From Pseudocercospora fijiensis CIRAD86 (taxonomy: Eukaryota; Ascomycota; Dothideomycetes; Mycosphaerellales; Mycosphaerellaceae): 64,000 bases of DNA. The notes under the pieces are model-generated. The model saw only the letters and a program-made list of their open reading frames with translations, did no database searches and was not told the origin of the DNA. Of this stretch, positions 1-12,004 are shown in pieces. The DNA is taken from assembly GCF_000340215.1 (NCBI RefSeq), contig NW_006921535.1, forward strand, positions 2,259,122 through 2,323,121, read 5' to 3'. Both the position numbers and the translations under genes were made by a program. Within the stretch, counting starts at the first letter, position 1; every line of letters starts with the position of its first letter.

Positions 1-1048
1 TCTATATAAAATTATAACGTCTGTTGCCGTAGAGCCTCTCCTAGTTTAGTATATATCTCGCGAAGTCGGCTGCTACTACGTTAGGATGTTCTATATCCTT
101 ACCTATAGGCTTCTAGTATCGGATTCTACCGTAGAAGTAGATCTCTATATCTAGGACGTATATATAGTCTGTTACGATATCGTTAGGGTCGGCTACGGTG
201 CTTAATGCGCTATTCTTATCGTAGGCACCCTATTGCCGTACGAATACCGCAATCGCTTATTAGAAGTCGCGACCTAAGTTCTCTTCTATTATAGCTATAG
301 CCTCCCTTATCGTAATCTACTTAACCGATTTCTTTCCGTCCCTCTGTTTCTCGGGCTAGTATCCTAGGATGTCCTCTACTAGCCGTACTATAGTTAGCAT
401 TATTAGCTGTTACGTATACTCCTTAATAGTACGAGCATTTGTAGGGATTGCTATATATTCTTTGTCGTCTTCGGCCTATATATTTAATCTATTAGTATCG
501 CTATCTAGTATACTTTCTTCCTAGCTAGGCTTCTTATTTATTAGCCGAAATGCAAGCTTTAGTAGTTTATAGTGTTTGTGCTCGAAATAGCTAGTATTTA
601 AGTCTAGAAGATTACCGAACGTCTTAATACAGCTCGGGGCATGTGTTATACCGTAGAATTTCGGTATATTAAAGTGCCCTTCTATTTATATTATTATTAG
701 CTCGTTAACTTCGTCGTCCTCGTCTATTATAACTATATTGTCGTTATTTAGGTCGTTCGTTCTTCGCGTAGCAGCCTTCGCCTCCCGCTAGGCCCTCTTC
801 TATACCTTTGTTACCCTATATAAGCGAAATACATTCTTCTATTCGTTTATCCGGTGTAATGCTATCCTAAGATACTTAACTGTTTCGTCGTTATAGTATC
901 TATATATCGCTAGAACGGTAAAGTCTACTAGTATACGCAGAAATCTTATCGCCTACGGTTAACGGACCTCTTCGAGTAGTAGTACAAATATAACTAATAA
1001 GACTCGTAGGACGCTTTACTGCTCTTAGCCTGTCTACTAAGTAACTGC
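1..1048 (-). pseudogene. Plavaka-like transposase relic, C-terminal part (continues off the window edge)
   Basis: Reading the minus strand from 1048 to 1 with TAG/TAA as Gln gives one long open frame. It joins in frame to the relic ending at 23259 once the LTR element and one ctgc target duplication are removed. Visible peptides include ALHRINEQKNVFRLYR, an acidic stretch IIDEDDEVNEL, then HFNIPKFYGITH, CIKTFGNLLDLNTSYFEH and KLLKLAFRLINKK. This pattern (tryptic-like LRKF block, acidic insert, H-x-x-x-PK-x-H/Y-x-x-TH, FGN...TSY.E..H) resembles the C-terminal half of fungal Plavaka (CACTA-related) transposases, recognised from memory only. The gene is dead: many stops, and the likely PKFH His reads Tyr. 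The 3' end lies beyond position 1. Confidence 0.6.
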
Positions 1049-1327
1049 TATTAGCTAGTAACCGGCCCTACACCTATAGGCCAGTTTTAAGCCTATATAA
1101 GAGGCCTCCTTCTATATTATAGATAGAGCATTAACCTCGTATAGCACATTGTTTATGTTACACTTCTATAATGCCTATGTTATAGGGCTCTAGTTATTAG
1201 CCTAAGCGATAGTCTCGTTATCCTATCTTGCTAAATATAGCTGCCTATATTGCTATAGGTTATATTACCCTCGGTAGCCTATACTATTACTATAAGTGGT
1301 AGTAGTAGTATTAGTTTCCGTCCTTTA
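1049..1327 (+). repeat. 5' LTR of retrotransposon 1
   Basis: Pairs with 22976-23254 over the full 279 bp. Differences are nearly all C/T or G/A, for example cctacacctat here against cctatacctat in the other copy, as RIP acting separately on two copies would give. It starts tattagctag and ends cgtccttta. Confidence 0.9.
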
Positions 1328-1328
1328 T

Positions 1329-1345
1329 TAGAGCCGAAGGTAGGG
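1329..1345 (+). promoter_or_regulatory. Candidate tRNA primer-binding site
   Basis: One base after the 5' LTR the sequence is tagagccgaaggtaggg. If the first G of an original tggagccgaagg was changed by RIP (TG to TA), this is a standard TGG-initiated site complementary to a tRNA 3' end. The tRNA is not identified here. Confidence 0.5.
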
Positions 1346-2135
1346 CTATCTCTTTATATCTAATAGGTTCGGGTGTGTTGAAGGTGGTCTCTAGGCACGA
1401 ATAGCTATAACCGAAGCGAGGGCACGATAAGAGCCTACGATACGGACGATACCGAAGTATCTTAAGGGGCCGTTACGATAAGTAGAGAAATCTCTTAACG
1501 AGGGCATCGCTTTAACCCCGAAAAGCTACAAACCCTTAGGACTGTTATAGCTTAGGGCCTAGTCTATAACTATAGCTAGCTTCTAAGGACTCGGCTCCGG
1601 GTCGAAGACCTATTTAGTACCGCTTGCTCGAGATAAGCCCCGCCTAAGGAGAAGATAGGCTAATTACCTATCGGCCTTGCTTAGTTTGCTAAGACTATCT
1701 ATACGATAGCAATTTCTAGATTACAGGTCGGATGCCTAGACAGTTCCCCTATTAACCGGATAGATTGTTTCGGGATTCGCTACCTCGTTCGGACAGTGCT
1801 TAGCCTTCTACTAGAAAAAGAAGGTCCCCGCCCCCCCGCCTAGCTAAAGGAGATAACGATAGTTAGTAAAGTGGCTAGTTTCTAGGATCTAGGTATAAAT
1901 AGAGATTGCAGTCCCTTCCTCCGAGCGGCTTTTGTCTAAATTTACTAAACTAAAGCTCCTAGGGGTGTCTAGGCGACCCCTAGGAGGCCAAACTCTAATA
2001 CTACCCTAGGGGTAACATTAGAAGAAAACAGCCTAGTATACCATTTTCTCGTATAGCAATATCGGAACAAACCTACAATATATACTAAAAACACTTTCCT
2101 ATAGCATTTTATTTTAACTACTTTATAACAATCGA
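1346..2135 (+). other. Leader of retrotransposon 1 between primer site and gag
   Basis: About 790 bases with no convincing reading frame on either strand. The only marked structure is the first copy of the 25-bp palindrome at 1996-2020, 115 bases before gag. A run of C (ccccgcccccccgcc) is near 1828. Confidence 0.5.
1996..2020. repeat. 25-bp palindromic ORF-junction motif, copy 1 (before gag)
   Basis: Reads taatactaccc then taggggtaacatta, the most degenerate of six copies. The arms pair around a C/G core, so the motif could fold as a hairpin in DNA or RNA. It lies between the leader and gag. Confidence 0.7.
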
Positions 2136-5100
2136 ATAAGCTCTAGCGAAAGCGAGCATTACGAATTAGCGGAATCTTCGGAATCTAATAACCTACCGGA
2201 CCCTATTAACGAAGAAATTAGGCGACGACTAGTTGTTATAAGCGCCGTCGAACTAGGGGCTATCGAGCCTTCTACGTCTAAGGCTCTCTACAATGTCGTT
2301 ATAAAGATAATTTAAGGGCAAACTAACCTTCTCCGTTAGAATAGGCGTCGCCCGCTAGAGCCGGGAAGCAGTAGGAACCCTTTATTCGAAGGGTAGAACG
2401 CTACGGCGCACGTAGAACGCTTTAAGGACAACTTAGCCGAGTACGGACTCGAAGAGAAGTCGGACTAGTACAAGGTCCGGTCCCTTACGAGGACTACTAT
2501 TACTAAGCTTTACCGAACCCTTAGAACCCTAGTTAGCTACTTAGAAAAGGACGACAAGTCTAATACCGACTAGGAGGTCTTTAAATAGGCCTTTATAAGG
2601 GAGTATCGGGATCGCGATAGCCGTCGCATTAAAGGTAGTTGTACGTAGCTTAAGAACCTCTATATAGAGAGGCGCACCGAAGATAACGACCTAAAGGAGT
2701 ACGTCCGCGAGTTTGTTAAGTTAGCGGACGGCATCGACTAGTAGGACCTCGAGAATTCTTAGAGAACGAGGCTACTCCTTAAAGGGTTGCCGTAGTCTAC
2801 GGCTAAGCGTGTCTTCTATCGCTACAAGCTTAGCGAAGCTAATCCCGAGACCTTTAGGAAGTACAAAGAGGTCCTAGAGGCTATTAAGGACGACATTAAC
2901 AGCTCCGCCGATGTAAAGAAGTTCATTTACGGCGAGGACCGGAATAACCTAGCCTAGGTAAGGAACGATGCCTCGGGAACTAGAGGGCCTAAGTTTCTTC
3001 CTAAATCGTAAAGTAGTCCTAGTATTGTAACTCCTACTATTACTAAGCATTCTTAGGACGTTACAGACTTAGCTAAATCCCTAGCCTAGCTCAACCTTAA
3101 TACGAAAGCACTATAGCGAGTTAGGGAGGTCCTTAATGCTAGTATACTAAAGGATATACTACTAGTCTACTAGGTCTCCGATCCTAACTACCCTAAGGCC
3201 CCTTTAGTTAACGTCTACGCTATACGGAAGATCTATTCTAACTTAGATAGCAAGTGCTAGATGTGCGGCGGTTTCAAACATGTTTAATTAGACTGCCCTA
3301 TCTAGAAAGAGCTTCTTAAGAGGAAGCTCGTTATATAAGTAAATAGTCGGTTCTACTATACCGATACCGGCGACAAGATTAACTTCGAGTAGGATCGTAG
3401 AGCTCCGAAGCTGCCTTAACTTAGGAGTCTTCTAGAGAAGAAGTATAGTAGCAAGATCGAGTTTAAGGATACTAGGAATAGTACCCTCGCCGCTATTGCT
3501 AAACGAGAAACTTAGAAGGTTAGGGCAAAACAGGTTAAGGAGAGGAGTAGCGATAGTACTACTAAGCCTATTAAAGTCAACTTTGTGTCTTAAGACCCGG
3601 ACGTAGTTACTAATGTTTACGCGGTTACTAAGAACAGTATAGATGTCTACGCTGCTATAAGGTCCTAAACTTAGTCGTCCTAAGCCTAGTCCTAGGGCAA
3701 GGGCAAGAGCCCGTAGAACCCTACCCGCCCTAGTGCGGCAGCCCCTACTAGGATACTTAAGAAGCAGGCAGCTAATAAGGCTAAGAAACAGCGAGAATTA
3801 GTCGCTAAGACTAAGACACTCTAGACAGCTAAAGACCGTACAACCCGAGCTAGTATAGCCTCTCCGGAGGTCCTAGAGACTCCGGATATCGATATAGAGG
3901 ATACTACTACCGACCTTAGTAGTACCCTAGGCCTAGCTAACCCGCCGGCCTATAAGCGAAAGTTAGCCGACCTAAAGAGCTTTCGCTTTAATAGGTATAT
4001 AAAGAAGTATAGTGCCGGGCCTACTAACTCTTACGATACGAAGGCAAATGCTCTCTTTTAGGCTTTATAGTTCCTAGACCTTAAGTCTAACGTGTCTATA
4101 GGGGAGCTTCTAGTATACGGTTTGCCTACTAACCTGTTCTAGAGCCGGATTCCTAACAATGCTACCTTTATAAAAGACCTTGTAGCCCTCCGACGTAAAT
4201 AGGGACGGGAGGACTATATCGACGTCTCTTCCCTATAGTTCCTTCCTAAATTTTTAGGGGCCTAGGAGTTAGTAGAAGGCGAATTAGTAACCTACGAGAG
4301 CTAGGAGACTATCGATAATGCTAACGAAGAGGGGATTAAGGAGATAGGCCGAGGGGATAATAATAATGCCGACTCTGCTTCGGTTTTAGTTTCTATTAAG
4401 GCTGTCCGATTTATAGGCTAACAAATCGGTCGAGTAGGACCTCCTCGACCTAAGGAACTTTACTCTATCCCTAATAATGTAGACCTTTCCGCAGTTACCC
4501 GTTCCTTTACCGTCGTTCCCGCTATCTATATTTAAGTTACTATCGGAAGCTATAGTTAGCAGTTGCTAGCAATGCTTAATAACGGTTTAGAGTCACTTAT
4601 TATAAGTGAGCGCTAGGCTAAACAGCTCCGACTGCTAATAAACAGAGATATTTCCCTTAGTATATAGAGAGTAAATAGGGAGGTTGCGCTAGTAGGTACC
4701 TGCTATAATGTTATAGTAGACGCTTTCGGCATATGCTTTTCCTTTACCTTCTAGATTGCCGCTAACCCGAATACGCTAATTATTCTAGGTCGACTATAGT
4801 CTCGTATAACCCGGGGTATCTAGCGCAACTGCGACGATAGCTCCTAGGAAGGAACTATCGCTAACTAGAAGGGCAACCGAGTCGTATTTACTAGTTATGT
4901 CGGAAACACTAGCTACAAGTCCTACGAGGATATCCTTGCTACTTCTAAGCGCTCTTCGGGAAACGCTATAGCGCGGTTGTAAGACCGGCAATCTGCGCTA
5001 TAAGTTAATATAGCTTAAATAGGTTATATCTAGAGGTACGCCGCTCCGTACGATAAGGCTAGTTTCTAGGCTCTATACTAAGGAGACGAATACTCGAAGC

Positions 5101-5204
5101 GATAGCGAGCATAACAGTATAACGACTATCTAGTATACGAATCTCGGTAATAATACTATCGTAGGCATCGCCGCCGGAAGCGGATCTACCCGAATCCGAA
5201 CTGA
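2136..5204 (+). pseudogene. gag: gag-protease polyprotein relic of retrotransposon 1
   Basis: One frame (TAG/TAA read as Gln) runs from a probable RIP-altered start (ATA at 2136, read MSSSESEHYELAESS) to a TGA at 5202-5204. The first ~300 residues have a capsid-like composition (for example FEGQNATAHVERFKDNLAEY). A nucleocapsid zinc knuckle of CX2CX4HX4C type is at about 3255-3300 (CQMCGGFKHVQLDC). A long Lys/Gln-rich linker follows, then a retropepsin-like stretch near 4500-4800 (LLAMLNNGLESLIISE) in which the catalytic Asp is not recognisable. Gag packages element RNA and the protease matures it. Dozens of in-frame stops show it is dead. Pol follows in another frame. Confidence 0.8.
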
Positions 5205-5222
5205 CTAATTAGAACGCCGAGC

Positions 5223-5247
5223 TAATGCTACCCCGGGGGTGTTATTA
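5223..5247. repeat. 25-bp palindromic ORF-junction motif, copy 2 (gag/pol)
   Basis: taatgctacccc followed by gggggtgttatta. It starts 18 bases after the gag-protease TGA and before the first pol residues in the new frame. Confidence 0.8.
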
Positions 5248-5249
5248 GG

Positions 5250-8200
5250 AATCTAACGTTTTCGCCGGAATTATAAATTAGGATTACTAGCTGCATACCT
5301 ACCGACTAAAGGAGACTTCTAATAAAGTTTACGCGCTGTTCTGTTACGCTAATCTCCGGGCCTAACGTTAAAGAGAGAGAGCTCGGGTATTACGAGCGGT
5401 TAGTATATATACCCTATATAAGAGGGTAGCTAATAAGATTAAGCCTATAAAAGGCAGCGTGCATATAACCGATAGGTCTAATCCTAGCGGAAATCCTAAC
5501 TAGCGACAAAAGTGCCTTAACCGCGAAGCGATATTAATACCTAGGGATAGTCTATACGACTAGAGGTACATTACTAAAAAGTTCTCCGCTATTCCTAGGG
5601 GATCGAGGCTAACGCCGGAGAGACTAGCGAATATCAAACCTAGCATCGAGCTTTCGGATCTTAAACTAGATTTGCTATACGAGCTTCTATACAACCGCGA
5701 AGCCGTATTAGTATATAACTTTACGCATCTAGGCAGGATTAACCCGGAGGTTGCCCCTCTATAGAGGATCCGAACGATCGAGTATAAGCCTTAGGCTTAC
5801 CTAGGGTTTAAGCTAAACCTAAGCCTAAGAGGTATAGTTAAGGACATAATACGGCAGCGTATAAAGGCTAGCACCTTAGAGCCTTCCTATGCCTCGTATC
5901 GCAACCTATACTTCCTAGTTTAGAAGAAGACAGCTCCTAAGGAACTAAAGAAGTACCGTCTAATTAACGCTATACAAAAGTTCAACGTAGTTACGATTAG
6001 AGATGCTAACCTCCCTCCGGAGACTAATAGGTTCTCGGAAGCTTTTGCTAACTGTGTTATAGCCTTACTAGTTAATGTTTTCTTAGGCTACGACTAGATC
6101 CCTCTCTATCCTAATAGCCGCGACCTTACTAGTTTCGAGATACCTCTTAGGCTATATAGACAAACTACCCTTCTATAAGGGGCAACTAACTCCGTAGCCT
6201 AGTTCGTTCGTATTATAAACTAAGTCCTCGCGGCCTGTATCTCCTATATAGCGATGCCTTTCCTTAACGACATCGGTATTAAGGGCCCTAAAACTAGGTA
6301 CGACAATAAAGAAGTAGAGCCTAGCATCTATAGGTTCTTTCTCGAACACATTTAGAATCTCGATAGTGTCCTCTACGACCTAGAGCGAGCTAACCTAATA
6401 GTATATAGAAAGAAGCTTTAGCTCCTATACAAACGAATAAACATTGTCGGGTTTGTAACTAATAAGAACGGCCGCTATCCTAACAATATACGGGTCCTAA
6501 AGATTGTATCCTAGCTAGACCCTACCTGTTAGAAAGATGTCCGGATCTAGCTTAGAGTAGTCTCCTACTTCCGTATCTAGGTCGAAAACTTTACGTTAGT
6601 ATACAAGCCTCTATACGCCTTACTTAAGAAGGATACAGAGTTTAAATAGACCTCCGTTTATTAAGCCGCTAAGGATAAGGTTACTAAGGCACTTGTTAGC
6701 GCGCCTACGCTTACCTCTATTAACTACTCGGAAGGCGCAGGTCTGCTAATTGTTGCTATCGACTCGAGCGGGGAAGGCTACGGCGAGATACTAATATAGT
6801 ATAGTCGTAAGGAGCCCTCCTTACGTTACCCTATCCGGTACGAGTCCGGTCTATAGAAACCTATCGAGGCCCGATACGATACTAGCAAGCGAGAGTGCCT
6901 TAGTGTCTATAAGGCTCTTAAGAAGTTCCGACCTTAGCTCTTTAGAGTGTTCTTTCGCCTAGAAGTCGACGCTTAGACGCTAGTCTATTAACTTAACCGT
7001 ATAGCCTCCGACCTACCTAACTCTGCGATAGCTCGGTAGGTTGCCTAGATCTATTTGTTTAATTTCGACGTCTTCTATATTCCTAGTAAGAAGTATACTA
7101 GACCGGATAGCCTTTCTAGAAGGCCTACTATAGAGGAAGACATCGCTAAGATAATAGAAGAAGAGGATATCGACGCGGTTATTAACCGTACCTTCTTCGC
7201 TACCTTCTATATTAACGCTATGCTAGTAATTACTAGGTCTACTGCCGACGACTATCCTAGTAACTAGCCTAACGAAGACCCTACTACTAACGGCGAGGAC
7301 TAGGACGACGCTAAGGCGGACGAACTAGGTAGGGATAATATCCTTAATAGGGTCTACTCCGACGACTCCTATAATATCGCTTACTTCCTTACCTATACGA
7401 AGAGAGCTCCTAGTCTGTTAAGGAGTTAATACCGTCGTATTATTCGCTATTCTCGGAGGTTCCTTATTAAAGATCGCATCCTTTAGCGATAGGCTATAAT
7501 TAATGCACCGCTCTAGCGTATTATTAACGATCTAGCAGCCCGACAAGAAATCCTTCGCTCCGTTTACGATAAGCTCGGCTACCGGGCAGCGGAGGGCACC
7601 TTCGATGTCCTTCGTCGACGCTACTAGTAGGACGGCGTATAGGCTAATGTCTCCCGCTACTATAAGAGCTGTCCTAAGTGCAACTTTAGGAACAGCTACC
7701 GACGTCTAGGAGAGCTACGTATCCCTACTACCTAGTTAGTTAGGAAGCGGTAGTATAGCGATAGGGTCTATCTTAGCCGCAATAATAGCCTATATATTAT
7801 TCGAGAGGGTCTTTCTCGATAGCCGGAGGCCTATTATTTCTATAAAGGTTGCGGTACTATTAATGCCCGTAATATAGCTACCTTCCTGTTTAAGGATCTG
7901 TTTTGCCGCTAGGGAACACCTTACGAGGTTATCTTAGACAACGCTACGAACAATATAGCTAAGGAGGTTTAAGCGCTACTTGTTTCGTATAGGGCTAAGA
8001 ACGTTCGTATCTCCCCGTACTATCCCTAGTCGAATGCTATTATTAAGCGCGGCTATCGGTCGTTAATTAATGCCCTGTCTAAGATAACTAATAGTAGCGA
8101 TAGGTCCGTTCCTATCTCTACCCGCGTTCTAGCCCTTCTCTAGGCGGATCGAACTACTATTATCGACACGACCGGACTTATACTAGCGGAACTTATAATT

Positions 8201-8962
8201 AGGAGGGACGCCGTTCTTCCTATTAAATTGTCCTACCGTACGCACGGCGTTTACGATTAGGGGTCTGTTCGTACTAGGGTAGATCTTCTTACCCTACGGG
8301 CTAAGGCTCTTAAGGATATAACTACGACTTCTTAAGAGGGTCTTACTCGACAACGTCGGCTTTAGGAAGAGGCGAAGCAGTATTTTGATAACTATAATGC
8401 TATTAATTAGGAACCTCTAAAGGTTAGCGATATAGTCCTTCTATACCGGTCCGAACTAGAGTATAGTTACTCCTATAAGCTAGCCTTTAAGTAGAAGGGT
8501 CCTTATAGAGTAAAGGAGGTCCTTTACTCGGGTTCTATATACCTTCTTTAGGAGCTAGATAGTGCTACCTTAAAGCACTCTCACCCTCGGGCTAATCTAA
8601 AGAAGATCGTTAAGTTACGCGAACCTGCCCGCCCTCCGCCGACCGAGGAGGAGGTTAGTACCTCTATAGACCTTCTACCGTCCTTAGATACCTATCGGGA
8701 GGAGGATCCTACCGCTATTATAGATCCTGTTCTGCTTAAGAACTATGCCTATCCCTAGGTTCGTCTTAGTAAGCTATTAGGAATAACTTAAGAACAAAGG
8801 GAGGGTTATATACGGATTAACTATATATAGAGCGTTTCCGATATTAATTCCGATTCTAATAGTGAACTAGACTTCTAGCTATCTAACTCTAACTACGAGG
8901 AACCTAACTAGTCTAGCGACGAAGACCGCCTAGAATTATAGCTAGATCCTAAGACTAAATAA
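5250..8962 (+). pseudogene. pol: pol polyprotein relic of retrotransposon 1 (RT, RNase H, integrase)
   Basis: A single frame, different from gag, holds the domains in Ty3 order. Reverse transcriptase is at about 5750-6560 (KKYRLINAI; FLGYDQIPLYPNSRDLTSF; GATNSVAQF). The catalytic box normally FLDD reads FLND, and the first motif Asp reads Asn (LLVNVFLGYDQ). RNase H is at about 6640-7130 (IAVIDSSGEGYG-like SINYSEGAGLLIVAIDSSGE; YIPSKKYTRPDSLSRRP). Integrase is at about 7400-8400: zinc-binding region near 7500-7690 (CPKCNF), then ILDNATNN, and SNAIIKRGYRSL where the catalytic Glu reads Lys. The tail has an acidic end (DPVLLKNYAYPQVRLSKLL). Besides stops, catalytic residues are lost in RT and integrase. 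It copied and integrated the element. The 3' end (TAA at 8960) may itself be a mutated CAA. Confidence 0.85.
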
Positions 8963-9229
8963 TTGCTTGCTCTTCCTTACCTCTACCTGCCTCTACTACG
9001 TTGCTTCCTTACTCTTATCGATCGTTCTCCGCGCTATTAATATAGTACCGCCCTATACCTTTAGTCCTTACCTATTATCTGTTCCTACTAATGTTTATAC
9101 TCTCGTTTATTGCTTTTAGTTTATCCTATTATTGTCTTTTGCTTTTGCCTTTACCTTCGATTAATATTGCTATAACTTTATTCCTTCGCTCTTGTTTCCT
9201 TAGATAGAACTATACGAGGCGTGTTTTCC

Positions 9230-9254
9230 TAATAATACCCCGGGGGTAGTATTA
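9230..9254. repeat. 25-bp palindromic ORF-junction motif, copy 3 (after pol)
   Basis: taataatacccc followed by gggggtagtatta, 268 bases after the probable pol end. Confidence 0.8.
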
Positions 9255-9658
9255 GGAAGATAGCCGAACCTAACCCCTCTACCCTTCTAGGACTACTTCC
9301 CTCTAGATTCCTAGACTCTAGCAACCTTCCTTAAGTAATAACGACAATAAGATACTCTGCTAGAGGATGTTCCTACCCTAATTAGTACTAGCTATATAGG
9401 ACACTAAGAAAGGGAGGATCCCTCTCCCTTCCTAGCTCTTAGATAGATATAGCAACCTAGGCCTATAGCCTCTAAGAATAGGGACCTTAGGCCGCTAAGC
9501 TTAGTGTCTAGAAGAAAGAAGAACGTACGGGCTACGTTTATATGCCTGCTACTATAAAAGGTAATACTGCATCTACAACGATAGTACTATAGGCTAATAC
9601 AAGCTGCGCTAGGCCTAGGCGATTTGCTCCTAGTTGCCGAGTATCTCTAGAGAAAAGC

Positions 9659-9683
9659 TAATACTACCCCGGGGGTGTTATTA
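9659..9683. repeat. 25-bp palindromic ORF-junction motif, copy 4 (upstream of ORF3)
   Basis: taatactacccc followed by gggggtgttatta, identical to copy 5 over all 25 bases, 422 bases before the ORF3 ATG. Confidence 0.8.
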
Positions 9684-10700
9684 GTCCCGCTAGCCTTACT
9701 ACTATAGATTACTACTAGGTACTCGAACTAACTAGTTACATTTCGAGTGCGCGGGAATCTACGAAAGCTAGAGGTTAATAAAGGCGCGTAGTCGCTACTA
9801 GCAATTAGCTAGATCGATTGTTAAACTTTAGCCGCTCTACTAATAAAGGAGTCTCGTATATAGCTTTACTTTTTAGGGTCTATATATAATCGTTATCCGT
9901 TTGCTTTACCGGAACATACGGACTACGCTACCTTCGTACCCTATTTAAGGCGAGCCTTCTAAGCTCTTTCTTCTACTTGAGTACTAACTAACTTACTACC
10001 GCCTACCCCCCCCCTCCTTCTATCTAAACCCTTTAATTATTATTAACAAGCTACGAACGTTTTTGCAAACTCGTTACTAACTCCTTTCCGCTCCGGTCGA
10101 CTAAGATGTCTTCCGGCGCCCTAAATCCGCTAGGCGCTAGTAGTAGTAGCAACCTACTAGCTCTAAACCTAGGCGTACTAGTCCCGATCGAAGCCCCCTC
10201 CGACAGCGCCTTAGCTACTATAACTAGCCTCGAGCACTGCTTCTAGATCGTTACCGCCTTTAAAGACCCTTAAGAGAAGATCTAGAACGCTCGCACCCTA
10301 CTACGCGTTATTAATAGGAACATTAAGAAGGCTACTATCTTAGTTGCGTACGGTATAAACAACTTACGTTAGTCTATCGGTAAGCGTATCTTTAAGCGCG
10401 AGGTCCTTAACGATATAGATATCGAACAAGCCTTTCCTATCGTCTATAGCCTTAAGACAGCCGGCACCTAGATTCGTTTGCGCTTTAAGACCCTCGACTA
10501 GGCCTTCGAACATTAGAAAGGACTAAGCAGTCTTCCTAAGAGCCTTGTTAACTTCGCCTACGGTAGATAAGAGCGTGCAAAGCAGGTCTCTTCGTTCGTT
10601 AATAAGTACAAGGTCCGTCGTTAAGGCGCTAAGCACCTTTCCCGTACTATAATCTATCGTATATCTACCGCTAGCAAGAAGGTAGGCAAGCAGTTACTTA

Positions 10701-10708
10701 ACTTGTCC
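10701..10708. repeat. 8-bp target duplication of hAT copy A (left)
   Basis: acttgtcc, matched exactly at 20647-20654. An 8-bp duplication is the hallmark of hAT insertion. It sits within ORF3 codons of retrotransposon 1. Confidence 0.95.
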
Positions 10709-10728
10709 TAGACCCCGCAGTGGTTCGG
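10709..10728 (+). repeat. Terminal inverted repeat, left end of hAT A
   Basis: 20 bp identical to the reverse complement of 20627-20646. Next to it are repeated ggttt/ggtttggtttg steps (about 10729-10790), likely subterminal transposase contacts by analogy with other hATs. Confidence 0.9.
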
Positions 10729-11140
10729 GTTGGTTTGGTTTGGTTTGCTAAGCCGAAACTCTGGTTTGGTTTGGGTTGGTTTGCTAAGCAACTATATAAG
10801 TAGCTAGTTCGAACCATATAATTTATCGGTTTTTAAGAAGTGTACGAATGTATACGTAGCTTCAAGCAAGCCCTTTGTAAGACTCAGCAGTGTGGCCGGT
10901 AGCGTAGCCGGCATTTTTAGTCCTCAGTACTTATAGAATTTTCGAATCCTACTTAGGCTACGTAGTTGTATAAAGGTACTTATATAACCTCAAATCTATA
11001 GACAATCAGCTAAGGGCACTAACCAATTAAAAGCACATATACATATATATAAGGCATTATAGTTCAGTTCGGAAACTGTACTCCTTAGGTATGAATTTTA
11101 TCCTTTCGTTTACGGTTCAATTCCCTAACTGCTTAGTAGA

Positions 11141-11680
11141 ATGTCTTTATCCAGATCTAGGCAGAACTCATCGATTTCCCTAGAAGTCCTCCTCCTTAAG
11201 AAGTTTATACACTTTCCTACCGAACTATTCGATAATATTAAGTACTAGGATGGCTCCTCCCTCGGTATCGGTACAGTATATAAAAGAGCTATAAGGCAGC
11301 TCTATAGAACGTTCCACTAGTCACTCGCTATACTAAGGCCGAATGCTAGTTCGTTCCTTAGAACTCTTAGTTATTTAGGAGATATAAAGGGTGGGGTAGG
11401 TAGTGACTTCGTATTATATAAGGAGGTAGAGGCTGCTATAGAAGAGGCCTTTAACCTATAGAAGATAGTAAAAGATATAGAGGCAGCTGTAGGTCTAGGT
11501 ACCTAGTTGAATTTTTAGTAGGTAGAGTATAAGGATATTCAGAGGGAGTATTAGGTAGAGTTGCGAAGGCAGGTGTATAATATGCTCTAGAAAACAGGGA
11601 TAGTGCCTATAACTATAACTATTAGGCTCTTCAACCTTCCTTATTTTTCCCTGTTTTCTTTTTATAAAAATCTAAACTAA
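11141..11680 (+). pseudogene. hAT cargo ORF1, 179 residues, function unknown (copy A)
   Basis: The ATG at 11141 opens a frame of 180 codons ending in TAA at 11678-11680, with seven or more TAG read as Gln. It begins MSLSRSRQNSSISLEVLLLK and is mostly helical and polar (KEVEAAIEEAFNLQKIVKDI; LRRQVYNMLQ). The end is hydrophobic and aromatic (NLPYFSLFSFYKNLN). No family recognised. It is the only cargo gene on this strand and faces H3a tail to tail, with a GCCGGC cluster between them (about 11735-11780). The same frame is present in copies B and C, so it belongs to the family rather than to copy A alone. Confidence 0.6.
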
Positions 11681-12004
11681 TACAAATCAACCGGAATGTC
11701 TATCTTCTTTTAGTTCTTTGAAAAACCTAGTAGCGTAGCTAGTAGCGTAGCCGGCAGCGTAGCCGGCAGCGTAGCCGGCCTTTTTACTCCTTAGTACTAA
11801 CGGGATTTTGGGAGACTTCTATTCCGTACGGCCAATAAAGCATACTATACTATATATATATGCTTAGAGAGTATTTAGAGCGCGGTATACAGCGCCGTAT
11901 AATAGCGGCTTATTTCGCATATAGAAAAGCTTGCAGATAACACTACGAACATCCTTTCTACTAGAACATCTATCCTACCTAGCACCGTCTCGAATATAGA
12001 CATT

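Larger units (their letters stand above)
8963..10105 (+). other. Spacer between pol and ORF3 of retrotransposon 1
   Basis: About 1.1 kb without a convincing frame. It contains two of the palindromes (9230-9254 and 9659-9683), and a C-rich run (acccccccccctcc) near 10000. It may act as the leader or promoter of the third ORF; the sequence does not show which. Confidence 0.5.

Noticed and set aside
4794..4991. 65-codon minus-strand frame
   Set aside because: Shadow of the gag-protease frame of retrotransposon 1.
10890..10915. Left end of the hAT as two nested elements because of internal repeats
   Set aside because: Only one TIR pair with one 8-bp duplication is present, and the empty site in ORF3 rejoins in frame.
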